Origin: Rhodospirillaceae bacterium SYSU D60007
GTDB lineage: Bacteria > Pseudomonadota > Alphaproteobacteria > Reyranellales > Reyranellaceae
Assembly (NCBI GenBank): GCA_003574685.1
Contig: QOCQ01000020.1
Location: 1-64,000, forward strand
Length of the DNA: 64,000 bases
Reading direction: 5' to 3'
A program made the position numbers and the translations under genes. A model generated the notes under the pieces. The model saw nothing but the letters and a program-made list of their open reading frames with translations. It was not told where the DNA came from and ran no database searches. Shown in pieces: positions 9,331 to 18,015 of the stretch (position 1 is the stretch's first letter; each line of letters starts with the position of its first letter).

Positions 9331-10325
9331 GCGCGGGCCCCAGCGGTTTCGATGGCGCGCACGATGGCGCGCTGCATGAGTTCGATCTTGAAGTCGTTGT
9401 GGCCGCGCCCTTGCGCGCCCTCCGCGGCAAGCGCGGCCGCCCGGCGCAGCACCGCCGGGTCGAGGCTTCCCCCGGCCAGGGCCGCCTCGACCTTGGGCAC
9501 ACGCCAAGGCTTCGTGCCGACACCACCGAGGGCGACTCGTGCGGCGCGAATGCGGCCGCCATCCATGTCGAGCGCCACCGCGGCCGAGACGACCGCGAAC
9601 TCGAAGGAGGCGCGGTCGCGCACCTTGAGATAGTGCGAGCGCCGCGCCGTCGAACTCGCCGGCACCGTGATCGCAGCGATCACCTCGCCCGGTTCGAGCA
9701 CGGACTCGATGTGCGGCGTGTTGCCGGGCAACCGGTGAAAGTCAATCAGGGGTACGAAGCGCTGCCCGCCCGCACCGCGCAGCTCAACCCCCGCCTCGAG
9801 GGCGACGAGTGCCACCGCAAGATCAGAGGGATTGGCGGCAATGCAGTCGTCGCTCGTGCCGACCACCGCATGCCAGCGGTTCTCGCCGTCAATGGCGGAG
9901 CAGCCGGAGCCTGGCGAGCGCTTGTTGCAAGCGGCGTAACCGACATCACGGAAGTATGGGCAGCGGGTCCGTTGCAGCAGGTTGCCGCCCATGGTTGCCT
10001 GGTTGCGTACCTGCGGGCTCGCTGAATTCAGGAGCGCCTCTGAGATGACGGGGAATTGCTCCACCACGGCAGGGTGTACGGCAACATCCGCCATCGTGGC
10101 GGCGGCGCCGAGTCTAAGGCCCTGCGGTCCGGCCTCGATGTGCCCGTCCAGGAGGCCTGCAAGGCTGACCAGCCGCTCGGGTCGCCGCACGTGTTCTTGC
10201 AGAAGCTGCACCATGTCGGTGCCGCCGGCGATATATTCGGCCGGAGCATCGTTACGGCCAGCCTGCGCATGGAAGGCGAGCGCGGCGGCAAGATCGCGCG
10301 GGCGTTCGAGGATGAAGGTGTGCAT
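9327..10325 (-). CDS. FAD-binding subunit of aldehyde oxidoreductase (PaoB-like)
   Basis: 332 aa, starting MHTFILERPRDLAAAL, with AEYIAGGTDMVQLL and ATMGGNLLQRTRC for FAD binding as in CoxM/PaoB subunits. The segment CPYFRDVGYAACNKR plus PGSGC resembles the extra [4Fe-4S] cysteine set of the PaoB branch, which ordinary xanthine dehydrogenase FAD subunits lack. It is translationally coupled to the Mo subunit and starts 3 bases after the FeS subunit stop. Confidence 0.92.
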   Translation of the reverse strand: MHTFILERPRDLAAALAFHAQAGRNDAPAEYIAGGTDMVQLLQEHVRRPERLVSLAGLLDGHIEAGPQGLRLGAAATMADVAVHPAVVEQFPVISEALLNSASPQVRNQATMGGNLLQRTRCPYFRDVGYAACNKRSPGSGCSAIDGENRWHAVVGTSDDCIAANPSDLAVALVALEAGVELRGAGGQRFVPLIDFHRLPGNTPHIESVLEPGEVIAAITVPASSTARRSHYLKVRDRASFEFAVVSAAVALDMDGGRIRAARVALGGVGTKPWRVPKVEAALAGGSLDPAVLRRAAALAAEGAQGRGHNDFKIELMQRAIVRAIETAGARA

Positions 10326-10328
10326 GGC

Positions 10329-10973
10329 TCAACCTCCCCGCCCGGAACCGATGGCGCGAGCTGCGTCCTGTATCGCCGCGACAATGTTGTCGTAGGCGCC
10401 GCAGCGGCACAGGTTACCGCTCATCCAGTCGCGAATTTCCTCCGGCGAGCCGGCATGGCCTTCGTTGATGCAGGCGACTCCGGCCATGATCTGCCCGGGT
10501 GTGCAGTAGCCGCATTGAAACGCATCTCGCTCTATGAAAGCCGCCTGCAAGGGGTGGAGTTGCTCGCCTCGGACCAAGCCCTCAATCGTCGTGATCTCGC
10601 GTCCCTCCACGAGCGCAGCGAGCGAAAGGCACGCCTTCATGCGCTTGCCGTCCATCAGCACCGTGCAGGCACCGCACTGGCCGAGGCCGCATCCCTTCTT
10701 CGAGCCGGTTAGATGCAAGTGTTCGCGCAGCGCATCGAGCAGGGTAGTGCGCGGATCGAGCGTGAGATGATGGTCGGTTCCGTTGACGCGCAGCGCAAGA
10801 TCAAGCGTACCGGGCGGAGTGCCGGCTTGCGCAGCCGCCTCCGGTATGAACCCAGGCAGCAAAGGTCCTCCCACAAGAGCGCCGCCCGTGACCACGGCCG
10901 TTCCTATGAGCTCTCGTCGGGTGATGTCGGAGCCAGTGATCCTCCGGTCTGCCGAGCTTGAAGGCACTTCCAT
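10329..10973 (-). CDS. [2Fe-2S] subunit of aldehyde oxidoreductase, Tat-exported (PaoA-like)
   Basis: 214 aa. The Tat leader has TRRELIG followed by a hydrophobic run ending PEAAAQA. Two [2Fe-2S] cluster sets are visible: CGLGQCGAC plus a later Cys in MKACLS (plant ferredoxin type), and CGYCTPG with CRCG (helical type). This is the first gene of the operon and the electron relay between molybdenum and FAD. The holoenzyme is presumably folded in the cytoplasm and exported via this leader. Confidence 0.93.
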   Translation of the reverse strand: MEVPSSSADRRITGSDITRRELIGTAVVTGGALVGGPLLPGFIPEAAAQAGTPPGTLDLALRVNGTDHHLTLDPRTTLLDALREHLHLTGSKKGCGLGQCGACTVLMDGKRMKACLSLAALVEGREITTIEGLVRGEQLHPLQAAFIERDAFQCGYCTPGQIMAGVACINEGHAGSPEEIRDWMSGNLCRCGAYDNIVAAIQDAARAIGSGRGG

Positions 10974-11051
10974 GCGGGCTCTCCCTCAGTGAGCAGACCC
11001 AAGGCGTTACGTTCGATTTAAGAGCGCGTTCCCATCCGACTATCCGCTAAA

Positions 11052-11080
11052 ATCGGCATAGAGCTATGAGCGGAGCCGAT
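11052..11080. promoter_or_regulatory. Inverted repeat upstream of the LysR gene, candidate operator
   Basis: ATCGGC at 11052-11057 and GCCGAT at 11075-11080 form arms around an inner palindrome CATAG-AG-CTATG (11057-11068). The site lies in the 109-base divergent promoter region and ends just before the LysR ATG, which is typical for autoregulated LysR genes. Function is inferred from position only. Confidence 0.4.
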
Positions 11081-11082
11081 AA

Positions 11083-11976
11083 ATGCTGCGCGCTCGTCTG
11101 GAGAGCCTTCAGGCCTTTGTGGTCGTCGCGCGAGAGCGCAGTTTCACGAAGGCCGCAGCGAGGCTGGGCGTCTCTCAGTCGGCGCTGAGCCATACGATCC
11201 GCGAACTCGAAGAGCGGCTGGGGGTCCGGCTGCTCAGCCGCACCACACGAAGCGTCTCGCCGACGGAAGCGGGCGAACGTCTGCTCCGCAACATTGGAAC
11301 ACGCTTCGACGAGATCGAGGCGGAGGTCGCAGCCGTCAGTGAGCTCCGGGAAAAGCCCGCCGGAACCATTCGGATCACAGCGACCGAAAATGCGACCGAG
11401 ACGATCCTCGTTCCGAAGCTTGCCCCGCTATTGCGAGACTATCCGGACATCAAGGTCGAGATCGTCATCGACTATGGCCTCACCGACATCGTGGCCCAGC
11501 AGTACGACGCCGGCGTACGCAGCGGCGAGCAAGTGGCCAGGGACATGATTGCCGTGCGCATCGGGCCGGACATACGGATGGCGGTTGTCGGCGCGCCCTC
11601 CTATTTCCGCAAGCGTGCAGAGCCAAAGGCGCCACAGGACCTGATCGGGCACAATTGCATCAACCTGCGCCTGCCTTCGCATGGCGGGGTTTACGTCTGG
11701 GAATTCGAGAAGGCAGGTCGCGACTTGAGGGTGCGCGTCGAGGGTCAGTTCACGTTCAACGCCACCGTTCAGATGCTCAATGCGGCGCTCGCCGGAGCGG
11801 GTCTGGCCTATGTGCCGGAAAGCATGGTGAACCGGTATCTTGCCAACGGCCGTCTCAAGCGCGTGCTCGAGGACTGGTGCCTTCCTTACTCCGGTTACCA
11901 CCTGTTCTACCCAAGCCGACGCCAGTCCTCGGCGGCGTTTGCTCTGGTCGTTGATGCGCTTCGTTACCGAGGTTAA
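11083..11976 (+). CDS. LysR family transcriptional regulator
   Basis: 297 aa. The N-terminal winged helix (LQAFVVVARERSFTKAAARLGVSQSALSHTIRELEERLG) is followed by an effector-binding domain with MAVVGAPSYF and the CrgA-like ending. It is divergent from the PaoABC-like operon across 109 bases, so it most likely controls that operon and itself in response to the aldehyde or a metabolite. The ligand is unknown. Confidence 0.92.
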   Translation: MLRARLESLQAFVVVARERSFTKAAARLGVSQSALSHTIRELEERLGVRLLSRTTRSVSPTEAGERLLRNIGTRFDEIEAEVAAVSELREKPAGTIRITATENATETILVPKLAPLLRDYPDIKVEIVIDYGLTDIVAQQYDAGVRSGEQVARDMIAVRIGPDIRMAVVGAPSYFRKRAEPKAPQDLIGHNCINLRLPSHGGVYVWEFEKAGRDLRVRVEGQFTFNATVQMLNAALAGAGLAYVPESMVNRYLANGRLKRVLEDWCLPYSGYHLFYPSRRQSSAAFALVVDALRYRG

Positions 11977-11983
11977 TGGAATT

Positions 11984-12520
11984 TCAGGCGCGCCTCCAGG
12001 TTTCGAGCACGACCTGTCCTTCGGTATCCAGGGATTGGCGTGCGTGAAGCGCAAGGCCGTGACGCGACAGCACTTCCTGGGGTCGGCCAGCACCAGGGAA
12101 GACCGGCCGTCCCTCCGGCAGGTCGACTTCGGTGCATGACAGGAAGAACGTGTCGTACCCGATGTCCAGAAACAGGCCAAACACGTCTGTCCCTCCCAAC
12201 ACGGCGATTGTGTCCTCGGGTCCCAGCTGAAGACGTTTGCAGGCGTCCGCGAATGCGGCGCCCGCCGGGTTCCAGAGAATCGACTCGGCGCTGGCGGCGT
12301 GCTTGTCCAGCGAGGCGATGCGGCGTGTCAGGACCACACGCTTGCGGGACAATTCCTCAAGGCCGGAATTGCGGCCATGGGCGGTGGCATCCGCCCGGCG
12401 CACGGCGGCACGGAAGAAGCGCTGATCGGCATCGATCCTGAGCGCCGCAGGGAATGAGCCGTCGGCATTCGCAATCATGCCGTTGCGGGAGATGATCGCG
12501 TAACCCTCGATCCGCGGCAT
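11984..12520 (-). CDS. Dihydrofolate reductase-like (RibD C-terminal fold) protein
   Basis: 178 aa from MPRIEGYAIISRNGMIANADG, with AVLGGTDVFGLFLDIGYDTFFLSCTEVDLPEG near the C-terminus. This pattern fits the DHFR/RibD-C fold used by NADPH-dependent reductases of unknown substrate. The long upstream frame overlaps the next gene and is rejected. It lies 25 bases downstream of the flavodoxin-fold gene on the same strand, so the two may be co-transcribed. Confidence 0.65.
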   Translation of the reverse strand: MPRIEGYAIISRNGMIANADGSFPAALRIDADQRFFRAAVRRADATAHGRNSGLEELSRKRVVLTRRIASLDKHAASAESILWNPAGAAFADACKRLQLGPEDTIAVLGGTDVFGLFLDIGYDTFFLSCTEVDLPEGRPVFPGAGRPQEVLSRHGLALHARQSLDTEGQVVLETWRRA

Positions 12521-12545
12521 GGTCGGCTTCGACTTCCGGCGGCGA

Positions 12546-13628
12546 CTACTTCTGCCGGGGAAGCTGCAATTCGCTGCTGACGTCGGCTTGCCGGCCGGCG
12601 CGCTGTGCGAGGACGCCTTCCAGCAGCGTCCGCGCCGCGTTGCGTACCTCCTCCTGGATGGCCGTATCGGCGTCAAGATCGTCGTGGCTGGTGGCATAGG
12701 GCTTCCAGTAGCCGATGTAGCGGTCGAGTTCCGCCAGACGCCCCGCCGGCGACAGGTGCATGTACCGGAGCCAGTCGGAAATGCTGCGGCGTACATTCTC
12801 GGCGCCTTCCACGTCGCCATGCACGATGCAGGCGAACAGACGTCCTTCGAGATGGCGCGGGTAATTCCAGCCGTCGAGCTCGATCTTCTTTGCCGTCGCG
12901 GCATCCTTGCCGTTCGTGAGCGTTGGATCGGGGTTGCCGCCGTCGGCACATACCAGCCGGTCCATCATCAGCTTCAGCGGTGAGGAAACCTGATACCAGT
13001 TCACCGGCGTCACGATCATGATGCCATGGGCCGCCACCCACATGGGATAGATATCGTTCATCCAGTCCTGTACCTGACCCATCGCATGATTGGGATAGCA
13101 GGAGCATGGCCAGTGGCAGAGGGGCGCCGCCGTCGAAAAGCAGGCCTTGCAGGGATGAATGCGCCGGCCGTACTCGGAGGCGAGGCGGCTGAGGTCGAGG
13201 ATCTCCACGACTGTTCCGGCATGGGCTTCGAGAACATCTCGCGCCAGGGTGACCAGCCGCCAGGTCTTGGACATCTCGCCAGGACAGGTGTGCTCGCTCC
13301 GGCTGGAGCAATTGATCAGCAGGAATCTCGAGGGCGATGACGGATCGTCATGCTGCTGTTGAGCGGCGCGCACCGCGTCCGCTGCTGCGATCCAGTCGGT
13401 TGAAAGTTCGTAGTCGGGATTGGCGTATCCCGGGCCGGCCCTTTGTACACGCGGGCTCTTGCGATACTGGGAATAGCTATCCCAGGCGACGGCCGTGATG
13501 CGCTCGATCTCGTTGCGCACGGCGTCGAACGCCGGGTCCTGGAACTGGCCGAGATAGCGGGCCCGGAACTGCTCTTCCGTCAGTTGCGGACTTGGCATTC
13601 CTTTTCGTGGCTGTACGCCATCCGCCAT
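12546..13628 (-). CDS. Flavodoxin-fold NAD(P)H-dependent FMN reductase-like protein
   Basis: 360 aa. The core SRFLLINCSSRSEHTCPGEMSKTWRLV, a cysteine-rich stretch (HPCKACFSTAAPLCHWPCSCYPN) and MIVTPVNWYQVSSPLKLMMDRLVCADGG are those of NADPH-dependent FMN reductase/flavodoxin-like proteins. About 110 extra N-terminal residues precede the core. The cysteine cluster suggests a metal or redox site. It is divergent from the methyltransferase gene. Substrate unknown. Confidence 0.75.
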   Translation of the reverse strand: MADGVQPRKGMPSPQLTEEQFRARYLGQFQDPAFDAVRNEIERITAVAWDSYSQYRKSPRVQRAGPGYANPDYELSTDWIAAADAVRAAQQQHDDPSSPSRFLLINCSSRSEHTCPGEMSKTWRLVTLARDVLEAHAGTVVEILDLSRLASEYGRRIHPCKACFSTAAPLCHWPCSCYPNHAMGQVQDWMNDIYPMWVAAHGIMIVTPVNWYQVSSPLKLMMDRLVCADGGNPDPTLTNGKDAATAKKIELDGWNYPRHLEGRLFACIVHGDVEGAENVRRSISDWLRYMHLSPAGRLAELDRYIGYWKPYATSHDDLDADTAIQEEVRNAARTLLEGVLAQRAGRQADVSSELQLPRQK

Positions 13629-13740
13629 GGCCGGATTCTCGTTGCCTGAAATAGGGGCCTTTGAGAACGCTCCCCGCGACGCAGATGTTCCGCACACGCG
13701 CTGAATATGTCAGCTTCCAGGCTGCGAACCGGAGGCCATC

Positions 13741-14535
13741 ATGGGCAGCGCAGCGATACAGGGTCGGCTCTGGGGAGCACGTGCCCGGGACTGGGCCTGC
13801 TATGTGGAGCAGGTTTCATTGCCGCTGTTCGGCGCGGTCCTCGACGCCGCGCGCGTCACGTCCGGCACGCGCCTGCTCGATGCGGGGTGCGGCGCGGGAC
13901 TCCTCGCGCTTCTGGCCAGCCTGCGCGGCGCGCAGGTGGCCGCCCTCGACGCCGCACCGGGGCTTCTCGCCATCGTGCGGCAACGTTTGCCTGGGGCGGA
14001 GGTCCGGGAAGGCGATCTCGAATCCCTGCCCTTCGCAGACGCCAGCTTCGACGCCGTCACGGCGGTGAACAGCCTCTTCTATGCCGCCGATATGGCGGCC
14101 GCGATGCGCGAGCTCGCCCGTGTGACGCGACCCGGCGGGCGCGTGGTCGTAACGGCCTGGGGGCCGCCAGAGCGCTGCGAGTTTCTGACCGCCGTGATGC
14201 CGGGACTCGGACCGCTGATGCCGCCCCCGCCGCCCGGCGCTCCGCCTCCCCACCCGGGCGCCTTGTCCGAGCCGGGTGCGCTGGCAGCAGTCCTGACGGC
14301 AGCGGGCTTGCGCGTCGTGGGAGAAGGCGAGGTTGCCTGTCCCTTCGTCTTCGCCAGTGCCGAGACATCATGGCGCGGCAATGCCAGCGCCGGAATCAAC
14401 CAGGCAGCGATTGCTCACAGCGGCGAAGATGCCGTCCGCGCCGTGTACGCAGACGCCGATCGCGCTCATACCCGTCCGGATGGAAGCGTCCGCTACGAGA
14501 ACGTCTTCCTCTGGGCGGCAGGTGAACGTCCATAG
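13741..14535 (+). CDS. Class I SAM-dependent methyltransferase
   Basis: 264 aa. The SAM-binding motif LLDAGCGAGLLALLAS, the acidic residue in VAALDAAPGLL and the DASFDAVTAVNSLFYAADM segment place it in the UbiE/methyltransferase 11 group. A proline-rich linker (PPPPPGAPPPHPG) lies near residue 160. The methyl acceptor is unknown. It is transcribed alone, divergent from the flavodoxin-like gene. Confidence 0.85.
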   Translation: MGSAAIQGRLWGARARDWACYVEQVSLPLFGAVLDAARVTSGTRLLDAGCGAGLLALLASLRGAQVAALDAAPGLLAIVRQRLPGAEVREGDLESLPFADASFDAVTAVNSLFYAADMAAAMRELARVTRPGGRVVVTAWGPPERCEFLTAVMPGLGPLMPPPPPGAPPPHPGALSEPGALAAVLTAAGLRVVGEGEVACPFVFASAETSWRGNASAGINQAAIAHSGEDAVRAVYADADRAHTRPDGSVRYENVFLWAAGERP

Positions 14536-14553
14536 CCCTGCCGCGTGCGATCG

Positions 14554-14679
14554 TCAGTGGTGCCGGGCGATCTGTATGAGGTTGCCGCAGGTGTCGTCGA
14601 ACACGGCGGTGGTCACCGGGCCCGCTTCGTCATGGGAACCGAGGCTGACGGCGGGCCATTGGCTCGTCGAGGATTGCAT
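14554..14679 (-). pseudogene. C-terminal remnant of a VOC/glyoxalase protein
   Basis: The minus strand reads VTTAVFDDTCGNLIQIARHH and stop, the standard C-terminal metal-ligand strand of vicinal oxygen chelate proteins. The frame runs back only to an ATG that coincides with the start of the divergent DUF4396 gene, leaving 41 residues against about 120 for a full domain. It is therefore a decayed or truncated gene. A functional micro-protein is unlikely. Confidence 0.55.
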
Positions 14680-15190
14680 GGAACACGACCATTCGGCCCA
14701 TCGGCATTCACATCCTGACGAGGCGCGAGCCGAGGCTCATTCAGCCGGCGGCACCTCGCTGAACCGCCTCGCCTTCACCGCCACGGTCCACTGCCTGTCC
14801 GGCTGCGCTACGGGCGAGGTGCTGGGCATGGTGATCGGCACCGCCGCCGGCTTCGGCAATGCATCGACGATCCTGCTGGCCGTCATCCTGGCCTTCGTCT
14901 TCGGCTATGCCTTCACGATGGTGCCGCTTCTCAAGGCGGGTCTGGCGTTCGGCGCCGTGCTGAAGCTGGCGCTCGCCGCCGACACCGTCTCGATTGCGAT
15001 CATGGAGATCGTCGACAACGCCATCATGCTCCTCATTCCCGGTGCCATGGACGCCGGTCTGGACACCGTCCTTTTCTGGGGAAGCCTTCTGGTTGCGCTG
15101 CTGATCGCTGGCGCTGCGGCATTTCCGGTCAATCGATGGTTGATCCTCCGGGGCAAGGGCCACGCTGTCGTCCACCAACACCACCACTGA
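14678..15190 (+). CDS. DUF4396 membrane protein with His-rich ends
   Basis: 170 aa. An N-terminal tail rich in His and acidic residues (MEHDHSAHRHSHPDEARAEAHS) is followed by four hydrophobic helices (TVHCLSGCATGEVLGMVIG; ILLAVILAFVFGYAF; LALAADTVSIAIMEIVDNAIMLLI; VLFWGSLLVALLIAGAAAF), and the protein ends VVHQHHH. This matches the DUF4396 family, of unknown function. The His tails suggest metal binding, which is inference. The longer upstream frame overlaps the methyltransferase gene and is rejected. Confidence 0.75.
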   Translation: MEHDHSAHRHSHPDEARAEAHSAGGTSLNRLAFTATVHCLSGCATGEVLGMVIGTAAGFGNASTILLAVILAFVFGYAFTMVPLLKAGLAFGAVLKLALAADTVSIAIMEIVDNAIMLLIPGAMDAGLDTVLFWGSLLVALLIAGAAAFPVNRWLILRGKGHAVVHQHHH

Positions 15191-15235
15191 GGAGGTGGCT
15201 GACGTCGATGACCCTGATGCCGTCCGATCTGAAGG

Positions 15236-16051
15236 TCACAGGATCGCGGTGCTGTTGGCGCTCGACCACGGGAAGAAGATGCGCTCGATGACCACCACGG
15301 CCTGGAAGAGGATGACCCCTATCAGGGAGAGGATGATCAGCGCACCGAACGCCACCGGGACCTTGAAGAAAGCCGTCGATGTCTGGATCAGGAAGCCCAG
15401 ACCGGAATCCGCATTCACGAACTCCGCCACCACTGCGCCGACGACGGCAAGCGTGATGGCGACCTTCAGGCCGGCGAAGATGAACGGCACGGCATAGGGC
15501 AGCCGGATGCGCACCAGCTCGCTCCATTTCGACGCCCGGCAGGCGCGGCCCAGCTCGATCAGCTCGGAGGGCACCGACATCAGCCCCGTGGCCACGGAGA
15601 TCACGAGCGGGAAGAATGCCACGAGGAAGGTGATCACCACGCGCGGCAGTTCGTTGGCGCCCAGGATCACCACCAGGATCGGCGCCAGGGCCACTTTGGG
15701 AATCGACTGGGTCCAGACCAGGAAGGGATAGACGGACGCCGCCGTCGCCGGCGATGTCGTCAGCGCCACCGCCAGCGGCAGGCTGATCACGATCGAGGCG
15801 AGGAAGCCCAGAAACACTGTCTTCAGCGTCGCCAGCGTGTGCATGGCGACCGTGCCGCCGATCTCGATGGTGTCGGTCCAGATCTCGCTGGGCCGCGGCA
15901 AAAGGTAGGACGGCACGTCGAACAGCCGGCAGGCCGCTTCCCACACGCCGAAGGCGATGACGGTCGCAAGCGTCGGCACGCCGGCATCCCGCCAGGCCGT
16001 GGCCAGCGCGCGGCGCGAGCGCGGTGGCGCTTCAAGCTGCGCGGCTTGCAT
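15236..16051 (-). CDS. ABC transporter permease, SsuC/TauC/NMT1 type
   Basis: 271 aa with about six transmembrane helices and the inner-membrane component loop near ELIELGRACRASKWSELVRIRLPYAVPFIFAGLK. It is the last gene of a three-gene operon and overlaps the ATPase stop by 20 bases. It forms the membrane channel for the substrate captured by the protein encoded at 16828-17820. Confidence 0.9.
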   Translation of the reverse strand: MQAAQLEAPPRSRRALATAWRDAGVPTLATVIAFGVWEAACRLFDVPSYLLPRPSEIWTDTIEIGGTVAMHTLATLKTVFLGFLASIVISLPLAVALTTSPATAASVYPFLVWTQSIPKVALAPILVVILGANELPRVVITFLVAFFPLVISVATGLMSVPSELIELGRACRASKWSELVRIRLPYAVPFIFAGLKVAITLAVVGAVVAEFVNADSGLGFLIQTSTAFFKVPVAFGALIILSLIGVILFQAVVVIERIFFPWSSANSTAIL

Positions 16052-16817
16052 GGCGCTGCCCGAAGATCAGTTCCCGTATCTGGCGTGCGGCGCCCTGGAA
16101 CGCCGGGCTGCCCTCCTGGTCGAAGCTGCGGGGCCGCGGCAGGTCCACCTCGATGACGCGCGCGATTGAGCCCGGCCGCGGCGAGAGAACCACCACCCGG
16201 TCCGCCAGCAGGACGGCTTCCGGGATGGAATGCGTGACGAACAGCACGGTCTTGCGCCGCTCGCTCCAGATCCGCAGCAGCTCGAGCGTCATCTCCTCGC
16301 GCGTCAGCGCATCCAGCGCGCCGAACGGCTCGTCCATCAGCAGGATATCGGGATCGTGGACCAGCGCCCGGCAGATCGCGACACGCTGCTGCATGCCGCC
16401 CGACAATTCGCGCGGCGCGTTGCCCTCGAATCCCGCCAGGTCCACCAGCTTCAGCAGGGTGCGGGCACGTTCGGCGCTGTCGGGCGACATGCGGTTCATC
16501 ATGCGCAGCGGAAACAGCACGTTGTCCAGTACGGTTGCCCATGGCAACAGAGTCGGCGCCTGGAAGACGATGCCGGTTTCCGGGCGCGGTTCGCGGATCA
16601 CCGAGCCCTCGATGGAGGCGGTGCCGCTGCTCGGCAGGATCAGGCCGGCGACAATGCGCAGGATGGTCGACTTGCCGCAGCCCGACGGGCCGACCAGAGT
16701 CACGAACTCGTTGCGGCCGATGGTGAGCGAGACGTCGCGCAACGCCTCGATCCGGCCGCCATCCGCCGACACGAAGGTCCGTGAGACATGCTCGAGCGCG
16801 ATCATGCCGGCGGCCAT
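16032..16817 (-). CDS. ABC transporter ATPase, SsuB/TauB type
   Basis: 261 aa. Walker A GPSGCGKST, signature LSGGMQQRVAICRAL and Walker B ILLMDEPFGALD are all intact, followed by the H-loop FVTHSIPEAV. Such ATPases serve sulfonate, taurine, nitrate or pyrimidine-precursor uptake. It starts 10 bases after the binding-protein stop and overlaps the permease gene. Confidence 0.93.
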   Translation of the reverse strand: MAAGMIALEHVSRTFVSADGGRIEALRDVSLTIGRNEFVTLVGPSGCGKSTILRIVAGLILPSSGTASIEGSVIREPRPETGIVFQAPTLLPWATVLDNVLFPLRMMNRMSPDSAERARTLLKLVDLAGFEGNAPRELSGGMQQRVAICRALVHDPDILLMDEPFGALDALTREEMTLELLRIWSERRKTVLFVTHSIPEAVLLADRVVVLSPRPGSIARVIEVDLPRPRSFDQEGSPAFQGAARQIRELIFGQRHASRAA

Positions 16818-16827
16818 CTATGCCGGC

Positions 16828-17820
16828 CTATTTGGGCAGCATGGACGTATCCAGGGCCTGCTTGTAGTCCCAGCCCTTCTTGAGTTCCTGTGCCTCGGCC
16901 ACGACATCCCAGGTGAACTTCAGCCGCTCCGGCCCCTCGCGGCCGAAACCGAACTCTTTGCTGTGCGCGTTGAAGACGAAGGCCATGGTGGCGCGCAGGC
17001 TGCCCATGCAGTCGTCCATCGCGACTTCCGGGAAGCGCTGGTTATGCAGCTTGCAGGCTTCCTCCGGGTTGTCGCGCGCCCATTCGAACGCCTCGCGGAC
17101 AGCGCCAAGGAAGCGCTTCACCAGCTCGGGCTTCTCCTTGATCGTCCGGTCGGTGGCGATGAGCGAGGCGGCGTAGATGCGGAATCCGGCCTCCACGAAC
17201 GGCAGGACGATGATCTCCTCCCCCGCCTTTTTCGCCGCCTTGTTCTGGTAATAGTGGTGGATGGAGTAGAATGGCGCGGCGTCGATGTTTTTGGCGATCA
17301 GCTGCGCCGCCATCGCGGCACCGTCCATATTGACCCAAACGATCTTGCCGGGGTCGGTGCCGGCGCGTTCGGCCACCTTGGGGAAATAGAAGCGGTGGCT
17401 GTTGCCGGGCGTGACGCCGATCTTCTTGCCTTCGAGGCCCTTGAAACTGGTGATGCCTGCGCTCTTCAGCACGAACAGCGAGTGCGGCGATTCGTTGTAG
17501 AGAACGGCGATCGACTTCACCGGCACATCGGTCCGGGCTCGCGCCGTGAACACGGCCGCGATGTCGGCGACACCGAAATCGGCCGCGCCGCCCGCGATCT
17601 TGGTGACCGTGTCGCCCGATCCGTAACCGCGGGTGATCGTGATGTCGATTCCATGCCTGGCGAAGATGCCCTTGCTCCAGCCGCCATAGTACATGGCGTG
17701 CTCGCCGGAGGGGATCCAGTCGGTCTGGAACCGGACCTTGTCCTGGGCCTGCGCTATCGACACGGCCGCCAGCGAAGCAAGCGCGACAGCAAGCACGATA
17801 CGGAGGAACGTTCGTGGCAT
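16828..17820 (-). CDS. ABC transporter substrate-binding protein, SsuA/NMT1-THI5 type
   Basis: 330 aa with a Sec signal peptide (FLRIVLAVALASLAAVSIAQAQ). The body contains VRFQTDWIPSGEHAMYYGGWSKGIFARHGIDITITRGYGSGDTV, typical of the NMT1/THI5-like and SsuA families. These bind sulfonates, taurine, thiamine-pyrimidine precursors or aromatic acids, and the sequence does not decide among them. No thiamine or sulfonatase genes are adjacent. A GGAGG ribosome site precedes the ATG. Confidence 0.88.
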   Translation of the reverse strand: MPRTFLRIVLAVALASLAAVSIAQAQDKVRFQTDWIPSGEHAMYYGGWSKGIFARHGIDITITRGYGSGDTVTKIAGGAADFGVADIAAVFTARARTDVPVKSIAVLYNESPHSLFVLKSAGITSFKGLEGKKIGVTPGNSHRFYFPKVAERAGTDPGKIVWVNMDGAAMAAQLIAKNIDAAPFYSIHHYYQNKAAKKAGEEIIVLPFVEAGFRIYAASLIATDRTIKEKPELVKRFLGAVREAFEWARDNPEEACKLHNQRFPEVAMDDCMGSLRATMAFVFNAHSKEFGFGREGPERLKFTWDVVAEAQELKKGWDYKQALDTSMLPK

Positions 17821-17938
17821 GGACGCCTCCCGACGGGGCGACTGTACGCGCCCGTGTGGCAGTACGCTAACAAGCGACTTGCAGGGAGATCAACCGCAGC
17901 GGCGAGACGCGAACGCCGGCGAAAGACGGCAGCACCTT

Positions 17939-17969
17939 CCTATAGTCGAATGTGCGTTCGACAGGACAA
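17939..17969 (-). promoter_or_regulatory. Candidate promoter with internal operator for the SsuA-like operon
   Basis: On the minus strand, TTGTCC (17964-17969) and TATAGG (17939-17944) are separated by 19 bases. The spacer is filled by a palindrome, GTCGAA-N6-TTCGAC (17945-17962). A dyad between the -35 and -10 boxes is a classic repressor position. It lies about 120 bases before the binding-protein ATG. Motif quality is moderate. Confidence 0.4.
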
Positions 17970-18015
17970 CTGGAAGAAACGACGTCGCTGCTGCCGGTAC
18001 GATCGGCAACGACAC

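Noticed and set aside
12521-12949. N-terminal extension of the DHFR-like protein from an upstream start
   Set aside because: It lies antiparallel to nothing new but overlaps the flavodoxin-like gene in another frame and has no similarity to the family.
17821-18015. TPP riboswitch before the NMT1/SsuA-like binding-protein gene
   Set aside because: The leader lacks the conserved CUGAGA and ACCUGAUC segments, and only a palindromic operator candidate is seen.
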